Shown here: in pieces, positions 13,788 through 13,843 of the stretch | Layout of the letters: each line of letters starts with the position of its first letter | Position numbering within the stretch: the stretch's first letter is position 1 | Assembly (NCBI GenBank): GCA_919902965.1 | Contig: CAKKSJ010000292.1 | Location: 1-13,843 of the forward strand | DNA: 13,843 nt | Reading direction: 5' to 3' | Origin: Burkholderiales bacterium | GTDB taxonomy: Bacteria; Pseudomonadota; Gammaproteobacteria; Burkholderiales; SG8-39 | Program-made: the position numbers and the translations under genes | Notes under the pieces: generated by a model | The model's database searches: none | What the model saw: only the letters and a program-made list of their open reading frames with translations | What the model was told of the DNA's origin: nothing

Positions 13788-13843
13788 GTATCCCCCGTCC
13801 CTTCGGGTTGCCTCCAAATGCGGCGCCTGCGGCGTTGCGCTCC

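Larger units (their letters stand above)
13543..13843. other. Gene-free region upstream of the MFS gene
   Basis: No credible coding sequence or RNA gene is seen on either strand in these 301 bp. The first part (13543-13605) is the upstream region of the MFS gene and contains a short palindrome. The remainder is a GC-rich block built from nested inverted repeats that runs to the window edge and is described separately. No clear sigma-70 promoter for the MFS gene could be picked out. Confidence 0.7.
13608..13843. repeat. Block of nested inverted repeats, possible dispersed repeat element (runs off edge)
   Basis: Several inverted repeats are nested here. An imperfect outer pair is GACGGGGG..GATGCAGCGC (13634-13659) with GCGCTGTATCCCCCGTC (13783-13799). 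Inside it, GCAGCG..GGCG (13653-13665) pairs with CGCC..CGCTGC (13707-13717) around the small hairpin GTTTGG-TCATT-CCAAAC (13677-13693). Two very strong hairpins follow (13721-13749 and 13762-13787). GGAGCGCAAC (13760-13769) also recurs inverted as GTTGCGCTCC at the very end (13834-13843). The left boundary may be the GGGGGCTGTTGACATTCAG stretch near 13604. From memory, similar sequence is scattered in betaproteobacterial genomes, but I cannot verify copy number here. Confidence 0.55.

Overview
The window looks like a stretch of chromosome from a betaproteobacterium. It is GC-rich, and every recognisable gene lies on the minus strand. Read in the direction of transcription, the order is MFS transporter, leuC, entericidin-like lipoprotein, leuD, leuB, asd, fimV, truA, trpF, trpB, a DNA methyltransferase, trpA, accD (cut by the left edge). 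From memory, leuC-ecn-leuD-leuB-asd-fimV-truA-trpF-trpB-trpA-accD is the order typical of Burkholderiales, Nitrosomonadales and relatives. No genus can be assigned from this sequence alone.

Layout from right to left, as transcribed. 13543-13843 has no gene. It holds a 15-bp palindrome just upstream of the transporter and then a block rich in inverted repeats that runs off the edge. 12400-13542 is an HcaT/LacY-like major facilitator. A probable extended -10 promoter at 12326-12334 drives the leucine block: leuC, a 43-residue lipoprotein, leuD and leuB (isopropylmalate isomerase large and small subunits, isopropylmalate dehydrogenase), followed by asd (aspartate-semialdehyde dehydrogenase). leuA is not in the window. 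fimV has its own good promoter (7611-7639) and a strong intrinsic terminator (4863-4894), so it appears to be a separate transcription unit. truA, trpF, trpB, the methyltransferase, trpA and accD form a tightly packed unit with overlapping or nearly touching genes: GTGA between truA and trpF, 14 bp between trpF and trpB, ATGA between trpA and accD.

Most of the window is ordinary biosynthetic housekeeping, and the catalytic residues I checked are present. I do not see a defence system, prophage, CRISPR array, tRNA or rRNA. The clearest anomaly is an exact 50-bp duplication of the leuD start (10586-10635 and 10696-10745). It places a second leuD-like ATG three bases after the lipoprotein stop and creates a 31-codon ORF that ends just before the true leuD. 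The next most interesting items are the inverted-repeat block at the right edge and the solitary beta-class DNA methyltransferase embedded between trpB and trpA.
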